This document shows positions 1 to 7,600 of a stretch of DNA of 53,277 nt, piece after piece (position 1 is the first letter of the stretch; every line of letters starts with the position of its first letter). The position numbers and the translations under genes were made by a program. The stretch covers positions 1-53,277 of the IMG/VR virus record IMGVR_UViG_3300031975_001497; one strand, given 5' to 3'. The notes under the pieces were generated by a model, which ran no database searches, was not told the origin of the DNA, and saw nothing but the letters and a program-made list of their open reading frames with translations. This DNA comes from a virus.

Positions 1-1023
1 ACACTTCCAAGTGCAATGGCAGTTTCAATTATGTATGGAGCTAATGCAGATATTGCCACAACATTAGGTGATACACCAGCTGAAGTTGGTGTAGAAGAAG
101 GTGTTGCAATGGGTAAATTAGGTGATGAACCAGATAATAAAGATAAAAAAATGAAAAATCTAAATATTGCGTTACATCAAGAAGGTTATGAACGATATGG
201 TACAAAATCAGCTAGTGATAATATCCTTGCAATAACTAAAAACGGTGGTGATGACAATATAATTAATTGGTTAAAAAATAACAAATCATTGATTGCCGGT
301 AACTACAATGAAAAACAACAAACAAAAGATGAAGCAATACAAGCACAAGAAGAACTTGCAAAAATAAATGAACAAAATAAAATAATAGATACTTCAGTAC
401 CACCGCCAATTCCAACACCAACAAGTAATTTAACAGATGAACAATGGAAAAGTCTTGGTAAAGAAATTGAAAAAAGTGATGGAATTATAAATGAAACTAT
501 ACTTGATTTATATTCGTCAAAATATGATAAAAATAATAAACTAAAAGAAAAATTTATTGAAAGTATTTCTTATAACACCACTCTTTTAGTAACCACAAAA
601 ACCACTTCAGAAATAGATAAAACAATATTATTACCATTAAACTTAGAATTAGAAATAGATGGAATAGGTGGTATTTTTCCAAGTAATTCTTTTCACTCCA
701 CATATGTACCACAACGATATCAAGATGATACAGTATTTCAAATATTTGATGTTAATCATACAGTAAGTGGTACCGGATGGACTACAACTCTCAAGGGTAA
801 GATGCGTTCATCAGTTAGTAGAGTATCAAAAACCACGACTAAAATTAATAAGTTATTAACTATAAAACAACAATTTGCAAATGCTGTAAAAGCAAGTGAA
901 GCAAAAACATTACAAGAGTCTGAAGCAGCTAAAAAAGTAGCAGCAGAGAAGAGAGCACCAGCTAAAAAAGCTGGTGAAGATAGTTCAGTTGCTGAAGGGC
1001 GAGTAACAGGAACTTTTCGGTAA
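1..1023 (+). CDS. Virion structural protein, probably baseplate/tail associated (5' partial)
   Basis: The reading frame is open from the first base (ACA CTT CCA AGT GCA then ATG at 16), and no ribosome-binding site precedes that ATG, so the gene almost certainly begins left of the window. The visible 340 residues have a charged, Gln/Lys-rich middle. From about residue 205 there is a beta-rich segment containing PLNLELEIDGIGG, FHSTYVPQRYQ and VSGTGWTTTLKGKMR. That segment reads like the C-terminal part of phage baseplate or tail proteins, where a membrane-facing or hub domain ends in a similar GW-TTTLKG strand. A low-complexity Ala/Lys/Glu tail follows (about residues 290-325). The stop overlaps the next start (TAATG). 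The structural assignment is family resemblance from memory; no exact protein is named. Confidence 0.6.
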   Translation, partial: TLPSAMAVSIMYGANADIATTLGDTPAEVGVEEGVAMGKLGDEPDNKDKKMKNLNIALHQEGYERYGTKSASDNILAITKNGGDDNIINWLKNNKSLIAGNYNEKQQTKDEAIQAQEELAKINEQNKIIDTSVPPPIPTPTSNLTDEQWKSLGKEIEKSDGIINETILDLYSSKYDKNNKLKEKFIESISYNTTLLVTTKTTSEIDKTILLPLNLELEIDGIGGIFPSNSFHSTYVPQRYQDDTVFQIFDVNHTVSGTGWTTTLKGKMRSSVSRVSKTTTKINKLLTIKQQFANAVKASEAKTLQESEAAKKVAAEKRAPAKKAGEDSSVAEGRVTGTFR

Positions 1024-1634
1024 TGGCTACTAAACAACGAATACAAAACATAAAAACAAATATTGAAAGAACTGTTCAAGGTTTACGCACTAAACCACAA
1101 GAGTTTATATATGAAGAAACTGGTGGATATGTTAAACCCAATACAATGTATTCTGTATACTATACTCTAAATAAACAAGAAATATATTTAACTGGTGTAA
1201 CAGATAGTTCAAATTCAAAAGTAATAAAAAGAATATTGAATAATACTTTATTTTCAACGTATGTCGATATTGCCAATACAGAACGTCAAGATTACCCTAA
1301 ACAAACACCAGTAAATCCATCTGAAAGTGATTATAGAATAGGCACAATAACACGTTATTTTACTAAAAAAACAAATGAAGTAAATGCTAAAGTATTTGAA
1401 ATAACTGAAGATGATTTCAATAATCAAAATAATCTATATGATTACACTTCATTCCAATGGAGAATATCAGGTAAAAAAGATGAGGTAAATAGAGATAATT
1501 CAGCAACATTACGAGATGTACAATCAGAGTTTCCCAATATAATAAAAACAGTATTTCCATTACAACTTTGGATACCACCAAAAAACTCACCAGATGATGT
1601 GCAAAAAAAATTATCTTTATTGAAAAAAACTTAA
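1023..1634 (+). CDS. Unknown protein, probably virion associated
   Basis: A 203-residue soluble protein starting in the TAATG overlap of the upstream structural gene, so the two are probably translated together. It is rich in Asn, Lys, Thr and Tyr, with no transmembrane segment, signal peptide or recognisable catalytic motif. An aromatic, beta-like stretch (YVKPNTMYSVYYTLNKQEIYLTG) and a C-terminal LQLWIPPKNSPDDVQKKLS tail are visible. Position directly after a structural gene and before nucleotide-metabolism genes suggests it closes a virion gene block. I do not recognise the family. Confidence 0.55.
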   Translation: MATKQRIQNIKTNIERTVQGLRTKPQEFIYEETGGYVKPNTMYSVYYTLNKQEIYLTGVTDSSNSKVIKRILNNTLFSTYVDIANTERQDYPKQTPVNPSESDYRIGTITRYFTKKTNEVNAKVFEITEDDFNNQNNLYDYTSFQWRISGKKDEVNRDNSATLRDVQSEFPNIIKTVFPLQLWIPPKNSPDDVQKKLSLLKKT

Positions 1635-1664
1635 TATATATAAATAAACATAAAAGGTTATAAT

Positions 1665-2354
1665 ATGAAAATAGATGTATTAGATAAAGGATACATCGAG
1701 GTTGTAGATACGTTAGGTGATGACTTAACACCAGTGAATGCAGCTCGAGTATCATTCGATGGATTTAGTGAAACATTTACAGACAAAGACAGAAAGTTAT
1801 CACGTTTCTTAATCAAACACAAACATCATTCTCCATTTAGACATCAACACGCAATGTTCATAATTAAGGCTCCAGAGTTCGTGATGAGACAATGGTACAA
1901 ACACGTAGTGGGTATCGAGACAACATCTTCACACGTCACTAAAGACCATGCCTGGAATGAGATAAGTGGTCGTTATGTCCCTTATGATGAATTTTACGAA
2001 CCAACAGAGTTTCGTAAACAAAGTGATGACAATAAACAAGCTAGTGATGGATTGATTGATGACCAGGTTACTGCCACGATAAAATGGAGAACTGCTCAGA
2101 AAGAACTAATAGATACTTATAATAAGTTTTTAGATATGGGCATGGCTAAAGAACAAGCTCGTAGTATTTTACCATTGACAGTCTATACAAAAGTTTGGTG
2201 GACAGCATCATTTCAATCTATAATGAACTTTATAGAACTCAGAGATGAAGCAACATCACAAGTTGAAATACAACACTACGCAAAAGCTTTAAAAGAGATT
2301 ATGTTAGAAACATTTCCAGAAACAACTAAACTTTGGTCTGAAATATATTGGTAA
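1665..2354 (+). CDS. thyX: Flavin-dependent thymidylate synthase ThyX
   Basis: ThyX methylates dUMP to dTMP using FAD, NADPH and methylene-tetrahydrofolate, supplying thymidine for an AT-rich phage genome. The 229 residues match the family in length. Recognisable parts are the N-terminal NAARVSF (24-31), HHSPFRH (54-60), RQWYKH (75-80), WNEISGRYV (97-105) and the C-terminal AKEQARSILPL segment. The usual signature RHRxxSxNEySxRY is altered: the RHR part reads YKH, and 17 residues rather than about five separate it from the NE. The ATG has an AAAGG upstream at about 1652-1656. The 3' end overlaps the next gene by 7 nt. The family call is firm; whether the extended loop changes activity is unknown. 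Confidence 0.9.
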   Translation: MKIDVLDKGYIEVVDTLGDDLTPVNAARVSFDGFSETFTDKDRKLSRFLIKHKHHSPFRHQHAMFIIKAPEFVMRQWYKHVVGIETTSSHVTKDHAWNEISGRYVPYDEFYEPTEFRKQSDDNKQASDGLIDDQVTATIKWRTAQKELIDTYNKFLDMGMAKEQARSILPLTVYTKVWWTASFQSIMNFIELRDEATSQVEIQHYAKALKEIMLETFPETTKLWSEIYW

Positions 2355-3625
2355 TCATAGAGAATAACTCACAACTGAAAAGATTTATAAAACACTATAA
2401 ATCAGAAGATTGTATATTAGTACCTATACCATGTGATGATAATAAACATCCGATAAACGACTCATTATCGTTGTTATACGTCAAACTGTTAAGTGGTAAA
2501 GAGTTTATACTGCCTTTCAATCATAGTGAAACATTAAACGTTAAAATACCAAGTCTTGAATCCAATACTAAAAAATACACGTATGACAGAAAAAAGTTAA
2601 ATCATTTCATTAAGTTAACTAATGTTATTGATGTGAATTTAATGCATTATATGAATGAAGGTAGTCCAATCTCAATAGATGAAACAGATACTAATTCACA
2701 TAGTTTTCTGAATATGAGATATTATAAAAAAGAAAACATCAACACAATCATACCAGTGTTGAAGCATTTAGATAAATCACGAAAGATTGCTAAGATACTT
2801 GAAAGTATAATAGCTAAACATAACACTTCTGTCAATATGTCATACAATGATGAAGTACTAGACAATCTTACTTACATAGAAACAAACGGATTACAAACAG
2901 TTGAGAGTAAACTACATACTGAATATAATATTTATACATCTACAGGTAGACCAAGTAATAGATTCGGTGGTACTAACTTTGCAGCATTAAATAAAAAAGA
3001 TGGTAGTAGAAAACCATTTGTAAGTCGGTTCAAAAATGGTGTGTTGGTCGAGATGGACTTTGATGCTTATCACTTACGATTGATTGCAGACAAAATAGAT
3101 TATGATTTCCCACAAGGTTCAGTACACGAGCATATGGCAAAGTTTTATAATGTTAGTTATGAAGAGGCTAAAACATTATCGTTTCAATATTTATATGGTT
3201 TTATACCTCACGATGTAGTACAAATGAATCCATATTTTAGTAAAGTTCACGATTATATTGAAGAGTTATGGAAAGAGTATAATTCAAAAGAATTTATCGT
3301 TTCAGATATTTATAATAGACAATTACATAAGAAAAATTTAGGTGATATGAATGCTAATAAGTTATTCAATTACACTATTCAACTTATGGAAACTGAAAAC
3401 AATATGAAGGCGTTGACACGACTGATTCCCGAAGTAAAAGATTATAAAAGTAAATTAATACTTTACTCTTATGATAGTTTTTTACTTGACTTTAATATGG
3501 AAGACGGATTAGATTACTTAAAGAAAGTTAAACAAATATTAGAACAAGATGGTAAATATCCTGTTAAAGTAAGTTGGGGATTAAATTATCACGAAATGAA
3601 AGATATTACAGAGAAGTTTGTATGA
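2348..3625 (+). CDS. Truncated family-A DNA polymerase-like protein (palm/fingers only)
   Basis: A 425-residue protein whose C-terminal half resembles the polymerase domain of DNA polymerase I. TSTGRPSNRFGGTNFAALNKK matches the template/primer-binding segment. VEMDFDAYHLRLIA (D237) matches motif A (usually DYSQIELR). AKTLSFQYLYG (about 275-285) matches motif B. The motif C position reads YSYDSFLLDF (about 374), so the canonical HDE is YDS. The N-terminal 140 residues show no 3'-5' or 5'-3' exonuclease motifs. The phage has a separate complete family-B polymerase (12118-14616), so this may be an accessory or specialised polymerase, or a degenerate one. The start taken is TTG at 2348, overlapping thyX; its ribosome-binding site is weak, so the exact start is uncertain. 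Confidence 0.7.
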   Translation: MVIIENNSQLKRFIKHYKSEDCILVPIPCDDNKHPINDSLSLLYVKLLSGKEFILPFNHSETLNVKIPSLESNTKKYTYDRKKLNHFIKLTNVIDVNLMHYMNEGSPISIDETDTNSHSFLNMRYYKKENINTIIPVLKHLDKSRKIAKILESIIAKHNTSVNMSYNDEVLDNLTYIETNGLQTVESKLHTEYNIYTSTGRPSNRFGGTNFAALNKKDGSRKPFVSRFKNGVLVEMDFDAYHLRLIADKIDYDFPQGSVHEHMAKFYNVSYEEAKTLSFQYLYGFIPHDVVQMNPYFSKVHDYIEELWKEYNSKEFIVSDIYNRQLHKKNLGDMNANKLFNYTIQLMETENNMKALTRLIPEVKDYKSKLILYSYDSFLLDFNMEDGLDYLKKVKQILEQDGKYPVKVSWGLNYHEMKDITEKFV

Positions 3626-5133
3626 AAATAAATTTTGAAAAAATAGTAAAAGAATGGGGTTATCGTGTAGATGATGGTAAACCTAATCCAAACAACTCTG
3701 CACACTTATATCATTTATCTCAAATACTGATTGAGAATAAATGGCATTCTGATGTTATAGATGAATTACTACAAAACTTAAATGAAAATGAAGAAGTAAA
3801 ATTTGATACAAAAGATATACCATTGCTTAGAAATTTAGGTATTTTAAATTCAGTACCTGATGAGGATTTAGCAGATATTATAAATGGTAAGGTGGATTTA
3901 AGTGGTGTTAGTTGTGGTAGAGGTAGTGGAACTACAGCATTTCAAGATATTCAAAATTATGATTTGAAAACATTAGAAAAGATTTTAAGTAAAGGTGATA
4001 AATTTTTTATAACTTACGCTGGAACTGAAAAGAAGTTAAGAACTGAATTTAATATTAGAATTTGTAAATGGAATAATAGTAAAAAGAAAGACGATGTACA
4101 TTATGGTAGAATTGCTTTAATGTACAAGTTATACAAAAAGTATAAAAGTAAAATAGAAGTAAAAGAGAGAAATGCCGCAGGTATAGGATTTGAAGATATG
4201 CAGATATCGGAGTTGAATGATTATTTTAAAACACTTTCTACAGAACCAATTCCATTATTTGTAGATGGTAAAGATATGGGTGTAAAAGTAAATGGTTCAT
4301 CTACAGTAAGTGGTGTTCCAAAAGCAGACTTTACATTAGATAATAATGGTAAATCAGTATTTTGGGTTTCATATAAACACGGAGAGTATTACAAAAGTGG
4401 AGCAGGTGATATCAGTGCACAAGTTCCATTTCAACAATACGGTTCAATGAGTTCATTTTTTGATAAAAATTTTGAACAAAAAGTAGGTGTGAAAGGTCTT
4501 GATGGTGTTTCAAATAAATTTTTAAAAACTGTAACAAAAAAACTTAAAACGGTATATAAAGGTGTTACAGGTATGAAGGCATTAGGAAAAAATAAAATTG
4601 AAATTCAAATGGGTAATAAAAAAGAAGTGATTGATGATAAATTTAAGATTTTCTCATCACACTCAACAAAGTTTTATGAAGTAAATGTATGGAAACAACA
4701 TAAAAAATTTGATTTATACTTAGTACCACCAAAAACAGGATTTTATAGGAGCTTTGAAAAAGACCCAAAATATTCTGATATAGCCGGTGCAACTATTTAT
4801 GGTACAGAATTTAAAAAAGGTAATACTAAATTTAGTAAAGAAAACGTTAATATATTGTTACAAGCAAAAGAAAGATTAACACTTGACCCTATGACAGATA
4901 CCGATGGTAGTATTAGAGGTATAAATTTAAACACTCGTCAAGCTGGACACATAACATTTAATCCAAATGTACCATCTACTGATAAAAAAATATCACAATA
5001 CTTACCAGTGTTTGTTTTAAGACATACTAAAGAAATGCATTTTGGATTTAAAGATAGTGGTAAGACTAATTTAATTATGGGTGGTAGATATTTAATTATG
5101 CCTCAAGGTCAAGCGAGAGGAACAAAATTATAA
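3622..5133 (+). CDS. Unknown 503-residue protein, possible PD-(D/E)XK-like domain
   Basis: I place the start at ATG 3622 (MKINFEKIVKEWGY); an upstream in-frame ATG at 3574 would bury it 50 nt inside the previous gene. The N-terminal 55 residues (EWGYRVDDGKPNPNNSAHL, then a Leu-rich helix) resemble a short N-terminal module seen on several T4-like phage proteins. A CGRGSGTTAFQDI segment sits near residue 95. Around residues 230-260 the string GVPKADFTLDNNGKS is followed by VFWVSYK and a QQYG further on. This has the layout of a restriction-like nuclease core (D then x-x-K after a strand), but the acidic residue before the Lys is not obvious. No membrane segment. The function is unknown and the nuclease reading is only a suggestion. 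Confidence 0.5.
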   Translation: MKINFEKIVKEWGYRVDDGKPNPNNSAHLYHLSQILIENKWHSDVIDELLQNLNENEEVKFDTKDIPLLRNLGILNSVPDEDLADIINGKVDLSGVSCGRGSGTTAFQDIQNYDLKTLEKILSKGDKFFITYAGTEKKLRTEFNIRICKWNNSKKKDDVHYGRIALMYKLYKKYKSKIEVKERNAAGIGFEDMQISELNDYFKTLSTEPIPLFVDGKDMGVKVNGSSTVSGVPKADFTLDNNGKSVFWVSYKHGEYYKSGAGDISAQVPFQQYGSMSSFFDKNFEQKVGVKGLDGVSNKFLKTVTKKLKTVYKGVTGMKALGKNKIEIQMGNKKEVIDDKFKIFSSHSTKFYEVNVWKQHKKFDLYLVPPKTGFYRSFEKDPKYSDIAGATIYGTEFKKGNTKFSKENVNILLQAKERLTLDPMTDTDGSIRGINLNTRQAGHITFNPNVPSTDKKISQYLPVFVLRHTKEMHFGFKDSGKTNLIMGGRYLIMPQGQARGTKL

Positions 5134-5549
5134 TGAAAACACAACTACTTTGTACATTCACAAAAAGAAATCATTTCAATGAAACTATTGATGTTATTAT
5201 AGCTTGTAATGAAATCGTGTTTGATAAGATTTATGTATTCTCAAATGAGAATGACCATCATCAATTAATCTGTACTTATAATGTAGAGTATGATGAAGAC
5301 TTTATGCAAGGTATACCAGATACTATTTCACTGCATAGAAAAAAGAACACAAATACACTTTACACAATCAACGCTCTAAACGATTTAATTCGTGAACTAA
5401 ATGGTGGTAAACTTGATAAGTCGTTTCCTATCGAATGGGAAAATTATAAGAACTCATTACTGCTCACAAACGAAGATGGACTAAATAAAATACCAACAAG
5501 AATTTACACAATAGTAGATGTCAAAACTTGGGACAAAACTGAAAAATAA
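5133..5549 (+). CDS. Unknown 138-residue protein
   Basis: Begins in a TAATG overlap with the previous gene, implying coupled translation. It starts with MKTQLLCTFTKRNHFNETID and is a soluble alpha/beta-looking protein with a central YNVEYDEDFMQGIPDTISLHRKK stretch and a C-terminal TRIYTIVDVKTWDKTEK. I see no catalytic motif, metal-binding cluster or targeting signal. It lies immediately upstream of the gp32 promoter region and so ends this small operon. I do not recognise the family. Confidence 0.55.
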   Translation: MKTQLLCTFTKRNHFNETIDVIIACNEIVFDKIYVFSNENDHHQLICTYNVEYDEDFMQGIPDTISLHRKKNTNTLYTINALNDLIRELNGGKLDKSFPIEWENYKNSLLLTNEDGLNKIPTRIYTIVDVKTWDKTEK

Positions 5550-5551
5550 AA

Positions 5552-5578
5552 TTGTATTTTGAAACGATTCATTATACT
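5552..5578 (+). promoter_or_regulatory. Putative promoter for gp32 gene
   Basis: TTGTAT (5552-5557) and TATACT (5573-5578) are separated by 15 nt, an imperfect sigma70-like pair in the only gap before gp32. The 11-mer ATTATACTTAT (5571-5581) recurs exactly at 9993-10003 before the ribonucleotide reductase gene, each time with TGAAA upstream. That supports a shared promoter class. Confidence 0.4.
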
Positions 5579-5587
5579 TATTTATGT

Positions 5588-5637
5588 ATCAGGTTATACT
5601 GATTACCAATTACCAATTAACTAATTAACTAATGGAG
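5588..5637 (+). promoter_or_regulatory. Candidate autogenous operator in gp32 leader
   Basis: A perfect 5-bp hairpin (ATCAG 5588-5592, loop GTTATA, CTGAT 5599-5603) is followed by tandem repeats without any G: TACCAAT twice (5604-5617) and TAACTAAT twice (5618-5633). These run straight into GGAG (5634-5637) of the gp32 ribosome-binding site. In T4, gp32 represses its own translation by binding a leader pseudoknot and then spreading over unstructured repeats into the ribosome-binding site. The layout here matches that logic. The loop bases GTTA could pair with TAAC of a repeat to make a pseudoknot, but only over 4 bp. Confidence 0.5.
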
Positions 5638-5644
5638 AATAAAA

Positions 5645-6403
5645 ATGGATTTAAACGCAATCAAAAGTCGTCTTAGTCAACTTCAGACTACAAACACTCG
5701 AACATCAAATCTTTGGAAACCACAACCAGGTACACAAGTACTTAGGATTGTCCCTTATAAATTTAATGCGGACAACCCTTTTATTGAATTGTACTTTCAC
5801 TATGATTTAGGTGGTAAGAATTATCTTTCACCGATATCATTTGGTCGTCCAGACCCAATTGAAGAGTTTGCACAAAAACTTAAATCAACTGGTTCAAAAG
5901 ATGACTATCGTCTTGGTAAAAAGGTTGAAGCAAAAATGAGAACTTTTGCTCCAGTCGTTGTACGTGGTGAAGAGAATCAAGGTGTTAAGTTTTGGGGATT
6001 CGGAAAGACAGTTTATCAAGAACTACTTTCTATTATAGCAGACCCTGATTATGGTGATATCACAGATTCAGTAAATGGTCGTGATGTTGCTGTAGAGTTC
6101 AAAACAGCTGAAGAGACTGGGAAGAATTTTCCTTCAACATCAATTAGGGTTAAACCTAATCAAACTCCAATTACGGAAGATGCAGCTATGTTGGATTCAA
6201 TCAATGAGTCACAAAAGAATATTACTGAAATCTATCAGGAACTTTCTTATGATGATTTGACGAATGCTCTCAATGAGTATCTCAACGGTAGTTCTACTGA
6301 AAAAACAGAAGAAGAAACTGTAGAGAAAGAACAACCAGTTGCTGCAAACACGAATAGTAATACAGACACGACAGCAGCTTTTGACGATTTGTTCAATAGC
6401 TAA
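5645..6403 (+). CDS. 32: Single-stranded DNA-binding protein, gp32 family
   Basis: gp32 coats single-stranded DNA cooperatively during replication and recombination and organises the replisome. The 252 residues contain the conserved LWKPQPGTQVLRIVPYKF (about 23-40), the FIELYFHYDLGGKNYLSP strand region and KFWGFGKTVYQELLSII. The C-terminal part is acidic and ends in AFDDLFNS, as expected for the protein-protein interaction tail. T4 gp32 is about 300 residues. This protein contains no cysteine at all, so the structural zinc site of T4 gp32 (one His, three Cys) is missing. It has its own promoter-like region and leader upstream and a folded RNA downstream, and is followed by uvsX. Confidence 0.9.
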   Translation: MDLNAIKSRLSQLQTTNTRTSNLWKPQPGTQVLRIVPYKFNADNPFIELYFHYDLGGKNYLSPISFGRPDPIEEFAQKLKSTGSKDDYRLGKKVEAKMRTFAPVVVRGEENQGVKFWGFGKTVYQELLSIIADPDYGDITDSVNGRDVAVEFKTAEETGKNFPSTSIRVKPNQTPITEDAAMLDSINESQKNITEIYQELSYDDLTNALNEYLNGSSTEKTEEETVEKEQPVAANTNSNTDTTAAFDDLFNS

Positions 6404-6417
6404 ACAAAATAATGTAG

Positions 6418-6482
6418 TGGGTGGTAGTCTACAGATTGAAGACCAGAGTAGGCTGTTATTGTACGCCTAACCACCCATTTTT
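6418..6482 (+). terminator. Branched RNA fold ending in a T-run (terminator or structured RNA)
   Basis: In the gp32-uvsX gap, TGGGTGGT (6418-6425) pairs perfectly with ACCACCCA (6470-6477), followed by TTTTT (6478-6482). The enclosed 44 nt hold two further hairpins: GTCT/AGAC (6427-6430 with 6440-6443) and TAGGC/GCCTA (6449-6453 with 6465-6469). The result is a compact three-way junction. A stem plus T-run indicates a rho-independent terminator for gp32, but the side hairpins are more elaborate than usual. It is not a tRNA: there is no anticodon or T arm of the right size. Confidence 0.65.
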
Positions 6483-6508
6483 ACTAACACTTTAATTGGA
6501 GATAATTT

Positions 6509-7600
6509 ATGTCAACAAGAGATGAATTAGCAGGTGTCTTAGCAGACACTATAAATAAACAATTCAAGGATATGAAAGTTGCATACTTCTTGGATGGTAC
6601 AGACACAACACCAACAGACATAAAAGATTTTGTATCTACAGGGTCTACGATGTTAGACTTAGCAATATCAAACAAACCAAATGGTGGTATTGCAGTTGGT
6701 AGAATTACAGAACTAAATGGACTTGAGAGTAGTGGTAAATCATTACTTGGAGCTCATATGTTGGCTGAAACTCAAAAGAAAGGTGGAGTTGCTGTGTATA
6801 TTGATACAGAGACTGCAGTGAGTACAGAGTTTCTTGGTTCTATTGGTGTCGATGTAGATAATATGTTATATTTACATTTAGAAACAGTAGAAGATATCTT
6901 TTCAGCTATTGAAGAGATAGTTGCAAAAGTTCGTGAAAGTGATAAAGATAGATTAGTCACTATCTTAGTCGATTCACTTGCAGCTGCAACAACTAAAGTT
7001 GAGTTAGAAGCTGAGTTTGATAAAGATGGTTGGGCTACAAGTAAAGCAATTATTCTTTCAAAAGCAATGAGAAAGATAACTCAAATGATTGGTAGACAAA
7101 AGATAGCTCTTGTGTTTACAAATCAACTCAGACAAAAACTCGGTGTTATGTTTGGTGACCCATGGACAACTTCAGGTGGTAAAGCATTACCATTTCATGC
7201 TTCAACTAGAATCAGATTAAAAAATCTTGGTCAAATTAAAGATAAGAAGAATAATAATATCGGTATGAAGATGAGAGCTCAAGTCATTAAAAACAGACTT
7301 GGTCCTCCTATGAGACATGCTGACTTTGAACTTTACTTTGAAACAGGTATCGATGATGATGGTAGTTGGTTAAAAGTTATGAAAGACCATAAGTTAGTGA
7401 AACAAGGCGGTGCGTGGTACACTATGGATAATCATAAGGGTAAAGAACTCAAGTTTCAATCAAAAGATTGGAGTGAACAACTCAAAGATGAGGAGTTCAG
7501 AGAATATTGTTACAACTTAATCTGTGATAAAGTAATTCTCAAATATGAAAAGAACTTTGGAATTGATGACGTAGTTGTAGAAGAGGAAGTTAGTGAGTAA
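6509..7600 (+). CDS. uvsX: UvsX recombinase (RecA/Rad51-like)
   Basis: UvsX forms filaments on single-stranded DNA and catalyses strand exchange for recombination-dependent replication, working with gp32. The Walker A motif GLESSGKS is at residues 71-78. A DTET segment lies near residue 96, and VTILVDSLAAAT provides the Walker B strand (near residue 155). FTNQLRQKLG and the SGGKALPFHAS loop match the RecA core. At 363 residues it is close to T4 UvsX (about 390). GGAG lies 8 nt before the ATG. The 3' end overlaps rnh by 8 nt. Acidic C-terminus (VVVEEEVSE). Confidence 0.93.
   Translation: MSTRDELAGVLADTINKQFKDMKVAYFLDGTDTTPTDIKDFVSTGSTMLDLAISNKPNGGIAVGRITELNGLESSGKSLLGAHMLAETQKKGGVAVYIDTETAVSTEFLGSIGVDVDNMLYLHLETVEDIFSAIEEIVAKVRESDKDRLVTILVDSLAAATTKVELEAEFDKDGWATSKAIILSKAMRKITQMIGRQKIALVFTNQLRQKLGVMFGDPWTTSGGKALPFHASTRIRLKNLGQIKDKKNNNIGMKMRAQVIKNRLGPPMRHADFELYFETGIDDDGSWLKVMKDHKLVKQGGAWYTMDNHKGKELKFQSKDWSEQLKDEEFREYCYNLICDKVILKYEKNFGIDDVVVEEEVSE

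Noticed and set aside
1639-1646. TATAAATA, the T4 late-promoter -10 sequence, just before thyX
   Set aside because: The same octamer occurs inside uvsX (6550-6557) and across the start of the gene at 37715, as expected by chance in this AT-rich DNA. Nothing else supports a late promoter here.
1417-1755. Minus-strand open frames, here and throughout (for example 756-1079, 11772-12041, 43690-44022)
   Set aside because: All lie opposite well-supported plus-strand genes, have no ribosome-binding sites and translate to Leu/Ile/Tyr/Phe-rich sequence typical of antisense frames.
6418-6482. Possible tRNA or small ribozyme between gp32 and uvsX
   Set aside because: 60 nt with two short arms; no 7-bp anticodon arm, T-loop or conserved ribozyme core such as the hammerhead CUGAUGA. 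Kept as a terminator/structured element.
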